Assembly (NCBI GenBank): GCA_050246475.1
Contig: JBFWVZ010000001.1
Coordinates: forward strand, 434,001 to 498,000
From: CADEEL01 sp050246475
GTDB taxonomy: Bacteria; Pseudomonadota; Alphaproteobacteria; Caulobacterales; Aquidulcibacteraceae
Length of the DNA stretch: 64,000 nucleotides
Direction of reading: 5' to 3'
Part shown: positions 41,235-49,867 of the stretch, in pieces
How the letters are laid out: every line of letters starts with the position of its first letter
Numbering within the stretch: position 1 is the first letter of the stretch
Program-made: the position numbers and the translations under genes
The notes under the pieces: generated by a model
What the model saw: only the letters and a program-made list of their open reading frames with translations
Told to the model about the DNA's origin: nothing
The model's database searches: none

Positions 41235-41411
41235 GACATACTCCGCACCTGTATGCTGACGGACCGGTCTTCGATAGCATTGACAGAGGTCAATCGGACC
41301 GAAGAGGCATATCGCGCGACGACAGAGCCAGGGGGGCCATGGCGGTGATGTGAGTTCGAAGCAGGGCAAAACGCGCTGGCGTTGCGTGCGCCATCCTGGC
41401 AGTGCAGCGCG

Positions 41412-42344
41412 ATGTTGCGCAAGTTTGTCCGCGGCGGCGTTGCGGCCGCCCTTTGCTCCGACCCTGACGTGGTGTGGCTCGACCTGCTCTCGCCAACAGA
41501 GGCGGAAGAGCAGGAGGTTGAAGGGGCGCTCGAAATAAACGTGCCGACGCCCGCCGAGCGCGCCGCGTTCGAGGAGTCTTCGCGGTTCTACGAAGAAGGC
41601 GGGGCGCTCTTCCTCACAGCCACTTTGCTCGGCAGGCGAAACGAAGGCCCCGCGGTGTCTGGTCCGGTCACGTTCATACTCACCAAGCAAAGACTCGTGA
41701 CCGTGCGCCAGATTAACCCACGCGCATTCGACGTGGGCGAAGGGCGCGCTTCAGCGCGTCTGAGGTCCGCGGCTTCAGGAGCGGACGTGCTGTTTGCGTT
41801 GCTAGAGGGGGCCGCTGAGCGACTAGCGGATCTGATCGCCGACAACGTCACCGAGACTAACCTCATTTCCACCCGTATTTTCGACCGCGCCGCGGCGACC
41901 GATCCTCGTGAGATCGTCCGCGACTTGGGCCGCATTGGCACGTTGGCGGCGCTGACTCACGACAGCCTCGCCAGCCTGAAGCGACTGCTGGCGTTTGCTC
42001 GGGTGGTTCGGGAACGGCATGCGCTCGACGTTGAACGCATCGACGCCTTGGCCCGGGATGCCGCAGAGCTTGAGCGCGTCGTGGAAGCGCTGCAGCCGCG
42101 GCTGGCGTTTCTGCAGGACGCCACACTCGGCCTCATCAACGCGTCTCAGACAAACGTGTTGAAAGCGCTCTCACTCGCTACAATCGCTTTCGTTCCGCCA
42201 ACCTTGATAGCTTCGATCTTCGGCATGAACTTTGAGGCGATGACCTGGTTTCGCTCCTCGTGGGGACCATGGGCCGCCGCTGCATTGATGATCCTCGCGC
42301 CGGCGGCGCTTTTCACGATCGCGAAATGGAGACGTTGGTTCTAG
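41412..42344 (+). CDS. corA: CorA-family divalent metal transporter
   Basis: A 310-residue protein. The cytoplasmic N-terminal domain begins around VVWLDLLSPTEAEE and contains RFYEEGGALFLTATLLGRRN. A long stalk helix with ALSLATIAFVPPTLIASIFGMNFEAM carries the diagnostic GMN at the end of the first membrane helix. The second helix ends KWRRWF. The start is taken at ATG 41412; ATG 41382 is in frame. It lies among other ion-transport genes (VIT1-like, channel). Confidence 0.85.
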   Translation: MLRKFVRGGVAAALCSDPDVVWLDLLSPTEAEEQEVEGALEINVPTPAERAAFEESSRFYEEGGALFLTATLLGRRNEGPAVSGPVTFILTKQRLVTVRQINPRAFDVGEGRASARLRSAASGADVLFALLEGAAERLADLIADNVTETNLISTRIFDRAAATDPREIVRDLGRIGTLAALTHDSLASLKRLLAFARVVRERHALDVERIDALARDAAELERVVEALQPRLAFLQDATLGLINASQTNVLKALSLATIAFVPPTLIASIFGMNFEAMTWFRSSWGPWAAAALMILAPAALFTIAKWRRWF

Positions 42345-42466
42345 AAGGCGCCGACATCCCTTGCATTGTTTCGCGGCGTGGCCGGAGCGGGCTCAATGTC
42401 CCGTCAAAACGTCTGCTCCGGGCCAAGAGCGGCAACGGCCGCAGTTCGCCGAGTGCGGACATAGGG

Positions 42467-42682
42467 CTATCGAAGCTCGGGCGGGATGATTTCTGGATAC
42501 TCGGCGTACAGCGGCTGCAAGACGTCGATGACGACCGAGCCCATGATCCGGCCAACGACTGTGCGCAGTTTGACGAATTCCTCTGTCGAACACGTCTCCT
42601 GGGCAATAACCAACGCTTCGTTGAGCGCGGCATTTGCATCCCTGCCTAGGCGCTCCACGCGCTCTGCTGTGGCCCTATCCAT
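42467..42682 (-). CDS. Small conserved hypothetical protein (71 aa)
   Basis: A 71-residue, soluble, mainly helical protein: RATAERVERLGRDANAALNEA then EEFVKLRTVVGRIMGSVVID and an acidic Pro-containing end. The pattern looks conserved in alphaproteobacteria but no function is known. The start is ATG 42682; ATG 42718 is an alternative. Dispersed-repeat elements lie on both sides (42423 and 42751). Confidence 0.5.
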   Translation of the reverse strand: MDRATAERVERLGRDANAALNEALVIAQETCSTEEFVKLRTVVGRIMGSVVIDVLQPLYAEYPEIIPPELR

Positions 42683-42750
42683 ACGCCCATCTCTGTGTGT
42701 TCGAGCACTTTCTATCATCCGCTGCCTTCGAGGGCGAAGTCCGTTCCGGG

Positions 42751-42767
42751 CCAAGAGCCGACATTCG
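42751..42767 (+). repeat. Dispersed GCGGACA-type repeat, copy 2
   Basis: CCAAGAGCCGACATTCG, one mismatch from 38811-38827. The preceding CCGGG is shared with the partial copy at about 42418-42432 (CCGGGCCAAGAGCGG). It lies between two genes. Confidence 0.5.
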
Positions 42768-42876
42768 ACCAGCACCGTCGCCCAAGCAAGGTCGCAGTGA
42801 CCTCGCTGCTCGCCTTAACTTCAAGAAGATTGGCGCGAGCGAGCCGCTCGGGGCAGAGCTTCGGCAGTCGGCCCGC

Positions 42877-43721
42877 TTACCATTGCAGCGCAGCTGACGT
42901 TGGCGCGACTTGCTCAAAGCGGAGATCTGAGAAGTCTGCGATAAGCTCTGCCTGAAGTCCGATATCCTCCAGCGCCGCGTCTTGGCGAAGCCTGTACACG
43001 CACCCGTCGCAAGCGAAGGTCGTGCCGCGGCGCTTGTCCAAATCGATCCAATGAATGCGGTTCGCGCCCGCCAAGGTAAGCGCGATGGCGAGCTCGCTTT
43101 GCTTGGCATCGCTCTCGACGCTCCCGAACGAAGCCGACCGATTGATCTCAGCAGTCCGCGAAATGCCGTGCACGGCGACGTCCGGCGGTCCGGCATTGGC
43201 GATGGGGGTGAGGTTGGACTCACGCAAATGAATCGAGCCGTCGTCGCCGAAGAAGCCCCCGCCAGTCCAAGTTCCCATGGAAGGCCAAATCGACAGCGCG
43301 GTGAAATGGGGCGGCTTGCTGATCGCCGTCCAAGTCGAGATCGGGACCGTCAGGTCCGGAACGAGAGCTGGCGGGACCTCTTGCTCGCGCATGTAGCGCG
43401 GGACTTTTCTATGACCGCGGCTGGCGGCGGGGGTTGGATTGCCTCGCACGCCGAGCTCGGCGCGGGTCGCGGTCGGTGATACTGGGCTGCCCAATACAGC
43501 AATTTGGTACCGTCCGGCGACAGATCGCACAGACGCACCAGACCGCGCATCCACTGGCCACGATGAAACGTGTCGGTCTCGACGTCCCAAGCGATCATGT
43601 GGAAGTGGGACCGGGGCCCGCGGCGCAGGATCACGGCCTTTGGAGCCTTGGCGGCGAAGAGGACCTTCAACGAACCAAGGAATGTGCGATTTCGAGCTTC
43701 CAACGGCTTCGGCGCTCCCAT
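42877..43721 (-). pseudogene. Frameshifted hypothetical gene
   Basis: Two overlapping minus-strand frames look like parts of one protein. The first (from 43721) reads KAPKAVILRRGPRSHFHMIAWD, then TFHRGQWMRGLVRLCDLSPDGTKLLYWAAQ. The second, in another frame, continues with ISTWTAISKPPHFTALSIWP and GGGFFGDDGSIHL to a stop at 42877. A known family of unknown function has these two blocks in a single frame. The shift falls roughly between 43320 and 43490. Either the gene is broken or the assembly has an indel. Confidence 0.55.
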
Positions 43722-43830
43722 GTGCCGGGACGATCGATACGATGGCCCGAGGAAATCTCCAATCTTCCACCGCCCGTTCTCGGCTGATGTCCGCTTTAGG
43801 GAAGCGCGAGGCTGGAGTCCGCTAGTGGGA

Positions 43831-45072
43831 TCAAGCCGACGCTAGGCGGCCGCCTCGTGGCGCTTTCCGCCGCGGTGAATCGCAGAAATCCGTCCACGCC
43901 GCCATAAGCGCGGCCCGCTTTTCAAAGAGATCGCTTCGCCGATAGGCGGCTTCGACCTTGTCTTCCAACGTGTGCGCCAGCGCTGCCTCGGCGACTTCGC
44001 GCGGAAAGTCCGTTTGCTCTGCGGCCCAATCCCTGAAGCTGGACCGGAACCCGTGAACGGTGAAATCGCGCCCAGTCAATCGGCGAAGCAGCATAAGCAG
44101 GGCCATGTTGGAGAGTGGCTCGCCGCGGCGATTGGCGAAGACCGGACCGCCGCTTTGGACGGCGGCGCGCGCTCGAAGAATTTCGATCGCGCGGTTGGAA
44201 AGTGGCACGCGGTGTTCTCGCCCTGCCTTCATGCGCTCCGCGGGCACCGTCCAAACGCATTGATCGAGATCGATCTCGGACCAATCCGCGCCAATCGCCT
44301 CGCCCGTGCGGGCGGCCGTGAGGATCGTGAATTCAAGCGCCTGCGCGGATGCGCTGCCGTTGGCGCGCAACGCGGTCATGAATTCCGCGATCTGGGCGTA
44401 CGGCATCGCGGGATGATGACGGACGCGCAGGCTCTTGCGCGGCGCCGGCAGCGCCTTCTGCAGATGGCCGCGCCAGCGGGCGGGATTGTCGCCTGATCGG
44501 AAACCCCGAACGCGCGCCCAATCCAAGACCGCCTCAAGGCGCCCGCGCAGACGCGAGGCGGTTTCGTTCTTGGTCTGCCAGATCGGATCAAGGACCTGCA
44601 TGATCAGCCCGTCATCGATTGCGGCGACGTCAAGATCGCCGAAGACCGGATAGGCATGCTTTTCCAACGTATTGCGCCACTGCCATCGATGCTTGGCGTT
44701 GCGCCATGCCGGCGCGTGGGCGTCGATGTAGATTTCGGCGCAGCGGCGAAATGTCATCGCGATTTTCGGTTCGGCACGGGATGGTGAACGAAGGCGTCCG
44801 CGCGCCGAAATGGGATCCTCGCCCGCCGCAGCACTCTTTCGCGCATCTAGCGCCTTCTCACGCGCCGTTGCGAGATCAACCATTGCGGCGGCGCCGAGTC
44901 CCATCTCGCGCCGACGGCCGTCGGGCGCGGTGAAGCGCAGAACCCATGAGCGACGGGCGGAGCCATCCTTTCGGAGGGTCACCTGCAAATAGAGGCCGGC
45001 GCCGTCTGCGTAGAGGCCGGGCCTCTTTGCGTTGGCTACGGCGCGTGCGGTGAGCCTGTGAATGCCGGGCAT
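43831..45072 (-). CDS. int: P4-type tyrosine integrase of the island
   Basis: A 413-residue integrase. The N-terminal arm-binding (DUF4102-like) domain includes RPGLYADGAGLYLQV and GRRREMGLGA. A central core-binding domain spans about 105-205. The catalytic domain has R255 (LTAARTGEA), K282, H340 and R343 (VHGFRSSFRDW), H367 and Y377 (KVEAAYRRSDL). It is complete, 22 bases from the CTACCCAC boxes and about 175 bases from the right attachment core, and transcribed inward. Boxes upstream of its start suggest it also represses itself. It probably catalyses insertion at tRNA-Ala. Confidence 0.93.
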   Translation of the reverse strand: MPGIHRLTARAVANAKRPGLYADGAGLYLQVTLRKDGSARRSWVLRFTAPDGRRREMGLGAAAMVDLATAREKALDARKSAAAGEDPISARGRLRSPSRAEPKIAMTFRRCAEIYIDAHAPAWRNAKHRWQWRNTLEKHAYPVFGDLDVAAIDDGLIMQVLDPIWQTKNETASRLRGRLEAVLDWARVRGFRSGDNPARWRGHLQKALPAPRKSLRVRHHPAMPYAQIAEFMTALRANGSASAQALEFTILTAARTGEAIGADWSEIDLDQCVWTVPAERMKAGREHRVPLSNRAIEILRARAAVQSGGPVFANRRGEPLSNMALLMLLRRLTGRDFTVHGFRSSFRDWAAEQTDFPREVAEAALAHTLEDKVEAAYRRSDLFEKRAALMAAWTDFCDSPRRKAPRGGRLASA

Positions 45073-45093
45073 TACGCCGTCAACGCCTTCTCT

Positions 45094-45113
45094 CTACCCA
45101 CATCCTACCCACG
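45094..45113 (+). repeat. Paired CTACCCAC boxes (right arm-type site)
   Basis: CTACCCACA (45094-45102) and CTACCCACG (45105-45113), 11 bases apart, same orientation as the left pair at 7210-7230. They lie between the integrase start and the right attachment core. Confidence 0.65.
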
Positions 45114-45245
45114 CGATGTTTCGATTGTGGGCGAATGAGAACGAACGCGCGCATTTTAGCGCATCTGGAATTCTGAGCAAATTTATCCACTTAGACAGAC
45201 GCTTGCGAACGTATGCGGACCAATGCGAACATGGAGTTAGGTGGA

Positions 45246-45262
45246 CCTTGGCTCCACCACCG
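45246..45262 (+). repeat. Right attachment site (attR core)
   Basis: CCTTGGCTCCACCACCG, identical to the tRNA-Ala 3' end at 7131-7147. The preceding GGTGGA (45240-45245 region) pairs with TCCACC inside the repeat, giving a small inverted repeat around the crossover region, as in many integrase core sites. Confidence 0.85.
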
Positions 45263-45310
45263 ATGTCCCGTCGTGCTCCGACGCGCAACAGAGCATCAAG
45301 AACGCAAGCG

Positions 45311-45967
45311 TCAGCGGGGCCTGGCGGCCTTCAGATCGCAATATTTCGCGGAGGGCGGGATCGAGAGCGCCGCGGACAACTCTCCCAAGACGATCGTCAC
45401 GTCGCGGTGGAAGAGATTGTCCCGCACCACGGCGCCGATCAGCGCCAGATAGAGAGCGTGCGCGGTCATTTCCGGACGCGGCAGACCAGCCGCAATCACC
45501 AAACGCTCGATGAACTCCAGGCCGCGCTGGGAAAGTTCGCGCACGGTGTCGAGATCGTTCTTGCGCAGGCTCTCAGCTTGATATTCGAACCACACCATCG
45601 GCGCGCGCGCACGCTGCTTCTTGCCGTCGCGCCAGTCGCTGCCGTGCTGGAAATAGGCCGTGCACGCCGCCCACAACGCATCGATCGAATCGGCCTCCGC
45701 GTCAGCCGCGTTTTGCATGTTGGACAAAAAGCGGTCGATGACGGAGCGGATGGCGAGATCGAAAATCTCATCGATGTCGCGAAAATAATAGTGCAGCGCC
45801 GACGTCGAGAATCCGCTCGCCTGCGAGATCGCGCGCGAGGTGCATGCATGCACGCCCTGGTTCGACATGAGCTGCGCGGCGGCCCTCACGATGGCTTGGC
45901 GCTTGGCAAGTTGATTTGGACTGAGCTCTTGGGGCGCAAGTTTGCTGGGGGCGGGATTGGCGGCCAT
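45311..45967 (-). CDS. TetR-family regulator (cluster 2, divergent)
   Basis: A 218-residue regulator. The HTH region (about 24-70) reads QAIVRAAAQLMSNQGVHACTSRAISQASGFSTSALHYYFRDIDEI, a standard TetR N-terminus, followed by a helical ligand domain. The start is ATG 45967 with GAGGA upstream; the frame remains open further upstream but that is the promoter region. It is divergent from the TonB receptor operon, and a palindrome lies between. It is the first chromosomal gene beyond the island's right end. Confidence 0.85.
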   Translation of the reverse strand: MAANPAPSKLAPQELSPNQLAKRQAIVRAAAQLMSNQGVHACTSRAISQASGFSTSALHYYFRDIDEIFDLAIRSVIDRFLSNMQNAADAEADSIDALWAACTAYFQHGSDWRDGKKQRARAPMVWFEYQAESLRKNDLDTVRELSQRGLEFIERLVIAAGLPRPEMTAHALYLALIGAVVRDNLFHRDVTIVLGELSAALSIPPSAKYCDLKAARPR

Positions 45968-46274
45968 TCCGTCCTCGGGTTTCGTCCGGCTTGAGTATGC
46001 GCGAATGGCGCCGCGCGAGTCGATCCAAGTAATAGGACGTCTGTCCTGAATGTGATTTGAGCCAGTTCGGCCATGCGCGCGCGCGTGCCCATCGGACCGT
46101 GAGATCGGCATCATCGCCGGACCCCTTCAGGGCGCAGCCCAGGCGCTTGGAAGCTCCTTCGCCGAGCGCCTTGATGATATTCACGCACGAGTGAGTGAGT
46201 GTTGACACGCGGCGAAAGCCGTTTCAGTCTCCCTTCCGCAGCGGCGGCGTCAGATCGGCCTGCAGGGGAGGAAA
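45968..46274. other. Divergent control region of cluster 2
   Basis: About 307 bases between the TetR and TonB receptor starts. It holds a palindrome at 46034-46047, GAGTGAGTGAGTG direct repeats around 46190-46201 and a TTGACA at 46202-46207 that could be a -35 box for the receptor operon. No gene is seen. Confidence 0.5.
46034..46047. promoter_or_regulatory. AGGAC-GTCCT palindrome, candidate TetR operator
   Basis: AGGAC (46034-46038) and GTCCT (46043-46047) flank four bases. It is 67 bases upstream of the TetR start, in the divergent promoter region, where an autoregulatory operator would be expected. Confidence 0.4.
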
Positions 46275-48542
46275 ATGATGAGGGGATGGCTTCTCGCTTC
46301 GGCGTGCGCGGCGGCGCATTGCGCAATGGCGGCGCCGGTTTGGGCGCAAGCGGCGGAGGCGCCGGGCGATGAGGCGGCGCAACGGGGCACAACGTCGGAT
46401 GCGATCATCGTCACGGCCACGCGGCGCGAAGAGCGCTTGCAGGACGTGCCGATCAGCATCTCCACGTTCTCGCAGGAGGAACTGACGGCGCGCGGCATCG
46501 TCGGCTATGAGGGCCTCGCGCAGGAGACGCCGGGCGTCGTTCTCAATCGCGCGACTGCGAATTTCAACAATTTCACCGCGCGCGGCGTGGCCACCAACGG
46601 CTATGGCGCCAACCTGCAGAGCCCGGTGGCGATCTATATCGACGAATTGCCGATCTCCACGATCGGCAACACGACGGTGCTCGATCCCAACCTCTACGAT
46701 GTCGAGCGCGTGGAGTTTTTGCGCGGGCCGCAGGGCACGCTGTTCGGGTCAGGGTCGCTCTCCGGCGCGCTGCGCATCCTCACGCGGAGCCCCGATCTCG
46801 ACGACTTCGAGGCATCCGCGCTCGTCGATTTAGGCATGACCGGCGAGGATTCGCTGCGCCAACGCTACAACGCCATGGTCAACATCCCGATCATCGAGGA
46901 TGAGGCCGCGCTGCGCGTGGTGGCCTTCTCGCGCAACGAAGAAGGCTATGTCGACAATCTCGGCACCGGCATAGAGCATTCCAACACGCTGGAGGATTGG
47001 GGCTATCGCGCGCTGCTGCTTGTGGAGCCGACGGAGCGGTTCTCGGTGCGGCTGCTGACATCCTACGAAAACAGCAGACCGGAGGATTCCTCGCTCATAA
47101 ACCCGTTGCTCGGGATGGACCGGCGCATATCCGACCGGCCGGACATTTTCGCGGGCGAACTCACCAGCCACAATGTCACGATCGATTATCAGTTCGACGG
47201 CGCGCGCTTCACCAGCTCGACAACGTATTCGGAGTTCGATCAGGAATTCCTGGTCGACCTCGCGGGCACGTTCGGCGGCGCGATCGCTTTCGGTCTCGAC
47301 GCGTACGGCTATCAAAACACGTTCGTGGAAGAAGCGCGCCTCGCTTCGGATCCAGGCGGCAGCTGGGATTGGGTGATCGGGGGCTTCTATCTCGACCGGC
47401 GCCACGACGTGGATTATTTCTATCGCTCGACGCCGGAATTCCTCGCGCTGCGCGGCATCACAGGCCTGCCCGACGAATATTATCAGCGCCAGTACACGCA
47501 CTTCTTTGCGTCCGAACTGGCAGCGTTCGGCGAACTCACCTACCGCTTCAACGAAGATTTCTGGGTCACCGGCGGGCTGCGCTACGGCACGACAAGCGCG
47601 CAAGGGTTCACGGAAGGCGGCTACGCCAGCAACTACCTGACGAACGCGCTCTTCTTCATACCGGGCCCGCTGACGGTTACCGAGATCGCGCCGGCCGAAG
47701 GCCTGGAGGCGACGGAGACAGGGCCTTCCTACCGGTTCAGCATGTCTTATCGCCCAGTTCCTTCGCTGACCGCCTACGCGGCCGTGGCGACGGGCTTCCG
47801 CACGCCCGTGGTGAATGCGTTCGCCGGGCGCGTGAGCCTTGTCGATCCCACCGACATCGTCATTCCGTTCGGCGCCGATTCCGATCAGCTGATCAATTAC
47901 GAGATCGGCCTCAAGGGCCGCTGGTTCGATGGGCGGCTGAACGCGAACATCGCGATCTATCAGATCGATTGGAGCGACATTCAGGTTCAGGCCAATCGCG
48001 TGTCGGATTCCGTGCAGTTCGCCACCAATATCGGCGGCGCGCAATCGCGCGGCGTGGAGATAGAGTTCTCCGCCATGCCGTTCGATGGGCTCACCATCGG
48101 GGTGAATGCGTCATTCAACGAGGCGGAGGTGACGGATCTCACGCCGCAGGAAGCCGCGATTTCCGGCGCCGTATTGGGCGCGCGGCTGGCGGGGCCGGAA
48201 GTGCAGGGTTCGATCTTCCTCAACTACAATTTCGCGCTGTTCGAGGAGGCGCAGGCGAACCTCTCGCTCGTGGCAACGCACGTTGGCTCGTTCCCCGGAT
48301 CGTTCCCCAATGTGCCGGGCCAGCCGGGCGTGCCGAGCACGACATACGATTTCACCGACGAATATACGTTCGTGAACGCGACATTCGCGGTCGCCTTCGA
48401 TCAGTTCACCGTCGGCGCCTATGTCGAGAACATGTTCGACGACCGCTCGGTGACCTACGTGCATCCGGAGGCCTTCATCGCCAGCCGCTACGCCGTGCTG
48501 CGCCCGCGCACGCTCGGCCTGCGCATCGGATACGAGTTCTGA
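46275..48542 (+). CDS. TonB-dependent receptor (cluster 2)
   Basis: A 755-residue outer-membrane receptor. The signal peptide ends APVWA, and TATRREERLQDVPISISTF opens the plug domain. FLRGPQGTLFGSGSLSGALRI is the plug's closing signature. The barrel ends RIGYEF with terminal Phe. GGGGAGG lies upstream of ATG 46275, with a second ATG immediately after. It is followed three bases later by an MFS gene and then a carboxylesterase, so all probably process one ester compound. Confidence 0.92.
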   Translation: MMRGWLLASACAAAHCAMAAPVWAQAAEAPGDEAAQRGTTSDAIIVTATRREERLQDVPISISTFSQEELTARGIVGYEGLAQETPGVVLNRATANFNNFTARGVATNGYGANLQSPVAIYIDELPISTIGNTTVLDPNLYDVERVEFLRGPQGTLFGSGSLSGALRILTRSPDLDDFEASALVDLGMTGEDSLRQRYNAMVNIPIIEDEAALRVVAFSRNEEGYVDNLGTGIEHSNTLEDWGYRALLLVEPTERFSVRLLTSYENSRPEDSSLINPLLGMDRRISDRPDIFAGELTSHNVTIDYQFDGARFTSSTTYSEFDQEFLVDLAGTFGGAIAFGLDAYGYQNTFVEEARLASDPGGSWDWVIGGFYLDRRHDVDYFYRSTPEFLALRGITGLPDEYYQRQYTHFFASELAAFGELTYRFNEDFWVTGGLRYGTTSAQGFTEGGYASNYLTNALFFIPGPLTVTEIAPAEGLEATETGPSYRFSMSYRPVPSLTAYAAVATGFRTPVVNAFAGRVSLVDPTDIVIPFGADSDQLINYEIGLKGRWFDGRLNANIAIYQIDWSDIQVQANRVSDSVQFATNIGGAQSRGVEIEFSAMPFDGLTIGVNASFNEAEVTDLTPQEAAISGAVLGARLAGPEVQGSIFLNYNFALFEEAQANLSLVATHVGSFPGSFPNVPGQPGVPSTTYDFTDEYTFVNATFAVAFDQFTVGAYVENMFDDRSVTYVHPEAFIASRYAVLRPRTLGLRIGYEF

Positions 48543-48544
48543 GC

Positions 48545-49867
48545 GTGACGATCGATGAGTCGCGGCCCGCGGCGCACGCCGCGGGCGCCGGCCTGCGTCC
48601 AGGCGCCGGCGCGTGGACGGCGCTGTCGCTGTTGTCGTTCGTCTATGTGCTGAATTTTCTCGATCGCCAATTGCTGTCGATCCTGGCCTACCCGATCCAG
48701 CAAGAGCTCGGCGTCAGCGACGGCCAGCTCGGCATGATCGGCGGGCTTTATTTTGCGCTGTTCTATTGCACGCTCGCCATTCCCGTCGGCTGGCTGGCGG
48801 ACCGCACAAACCGGGTGCGCGTGTTGTCGTTCGCATGCGCGCTGTGGAGCGCGGCCACGGCGGCGTGCGGGCTCGCGGCGAACTATCCGCAGCTTGTGGC
48901 CGCGCGCATGGCCGTGGGCGTGGGCGAAGCGGGCGGCGTGCCGCCGTCCTACGCGATCATCTCCGACTATTTTCCCTCCGGCACGCGTGCGACCGCGCTT
49001 GGGCTTTTCAATCTGGGCCCGCCGATCGGCCAGGCGCTCGGCGTTGCGTTCGGGGCTTCGGTGGCGGCCGCGTTCAGTTGGCGGTCGGCATTTCTTGTGG
49101 TGGGCGCGATCGGGGTGGCGACGGCGCTGGTGGTTTGGCTCGTCGTGCGCGAACCCAAGCGCGGCGGGCTCGATCGCGACGCCGCGCCGGCGGGCAGCGA
49201 CGCCGCGCCCGCGGGGCTCTGGGCCACGTGCCGGATGTTCTTCCGGAATCCGGTGCTCTTCCGCGTCTCGATCGCGTGCGCGGCGACGCAATTGGTCACC
49301 TACGGCGTGCTCAATTTCACCACGCTTTTCCTGATGCGCGAAAAGGGCATGACGCTCAGCGAGGTCGCGCTCTGGTATGCCTTGCTGATCGGCACGTTCG
49401 TGAGCGCGGGGATGTATGTTTCCGGCCGTCTCGTCGATCGCCTCGCGCTCAGATCCAAAACAGCCTACGCCTACGTGCCGGCTTTTGCGCTGATCCTGGC
49501 CGTGCCGCTCTTCGTCGGCTTTGTCTGGGCGCCGAGCTGGCCGCTGGCGCTGGCTTTCCTCGCGCTGCCGACGGCGCTCAATTATTTCTACCTTTCCCCG
49601 GCCGTCGCGCTCGTGCAGGAGGAAGTGAGGCCCAATCAGCGCGTGCTCAGCGGCGCGCTGCTGCTGCTGGTCATGAACCTGGTCGGTCTCGGCCTTGGGC
49701 CCACCTATGTGGGTTTCGTCAGCGATTACTTTCGTCCCACGCATCCGGAAAATTCACTGAAGCTCGCATTCTATGCGCTGCTGCCGTTCTACGCGCTGGC
49801 GATCGCGCTCTTCTTCTGGCTGGCGCGCGCGCTCAAGGCGCACGACAGTGCGGAGGCGCAAGCATGA
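48545..49867 (+). CDS. MFS transporter (Spinster-like)
   Basis: A 440-residue transporter with about 12 membrane helices. LNFLDRQLLSILAYPIQQELG and VGVGEAGGVPPSYAIISDYFP are typical of the Spinster-like MFS group; GWLADRTNRVRVL is the loop 2-3 motif. The start is taken as GTG 48545, three bases after the receptor stop, although its ribosome-binding site is weak. The stop overlaps the carboxylesterase start (ATGA). It probably imports the receptor's ligand across the inner membrane, or exports a product. Confidence 0.87.
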   Translation: MTIDESRPAAHAAGAGLRPGAGAWTALSLLSFVYVLNFLDRQLLSILAYPIQQELGVSDGQLGMIGGLYFALFYCTLAIPVGWLADRTNRVRVLSFACALWSAATAACGLAANYPQLVAARMAVGVGEAGGVPPSYAIISDYFPSGTRATALGLFNLGPPIGQALGVAFGASVAAAFSWRSAFLVVGAIGVATALVVWLVVREPKRGGLDRDAAPAGSDAAPAGLWATCRMFFRNPVLFRVSIACAATQLVTYGVLNFTTLFLMREKGMTLSEVALWYALLIGTFVSAGMYVSGRLVDRLALRSKTAYAYVPAFALILAVPLFVGFVWAPSWPLALAFLALPTALNYFYLSPAVALVQEEVRPNQRVLSGALLLLVMNLVGLGLGPTYVGFVSDYFRPTHPENSLKLAFYALLPFYALAIALFFWLARALKAHDSAEAQA

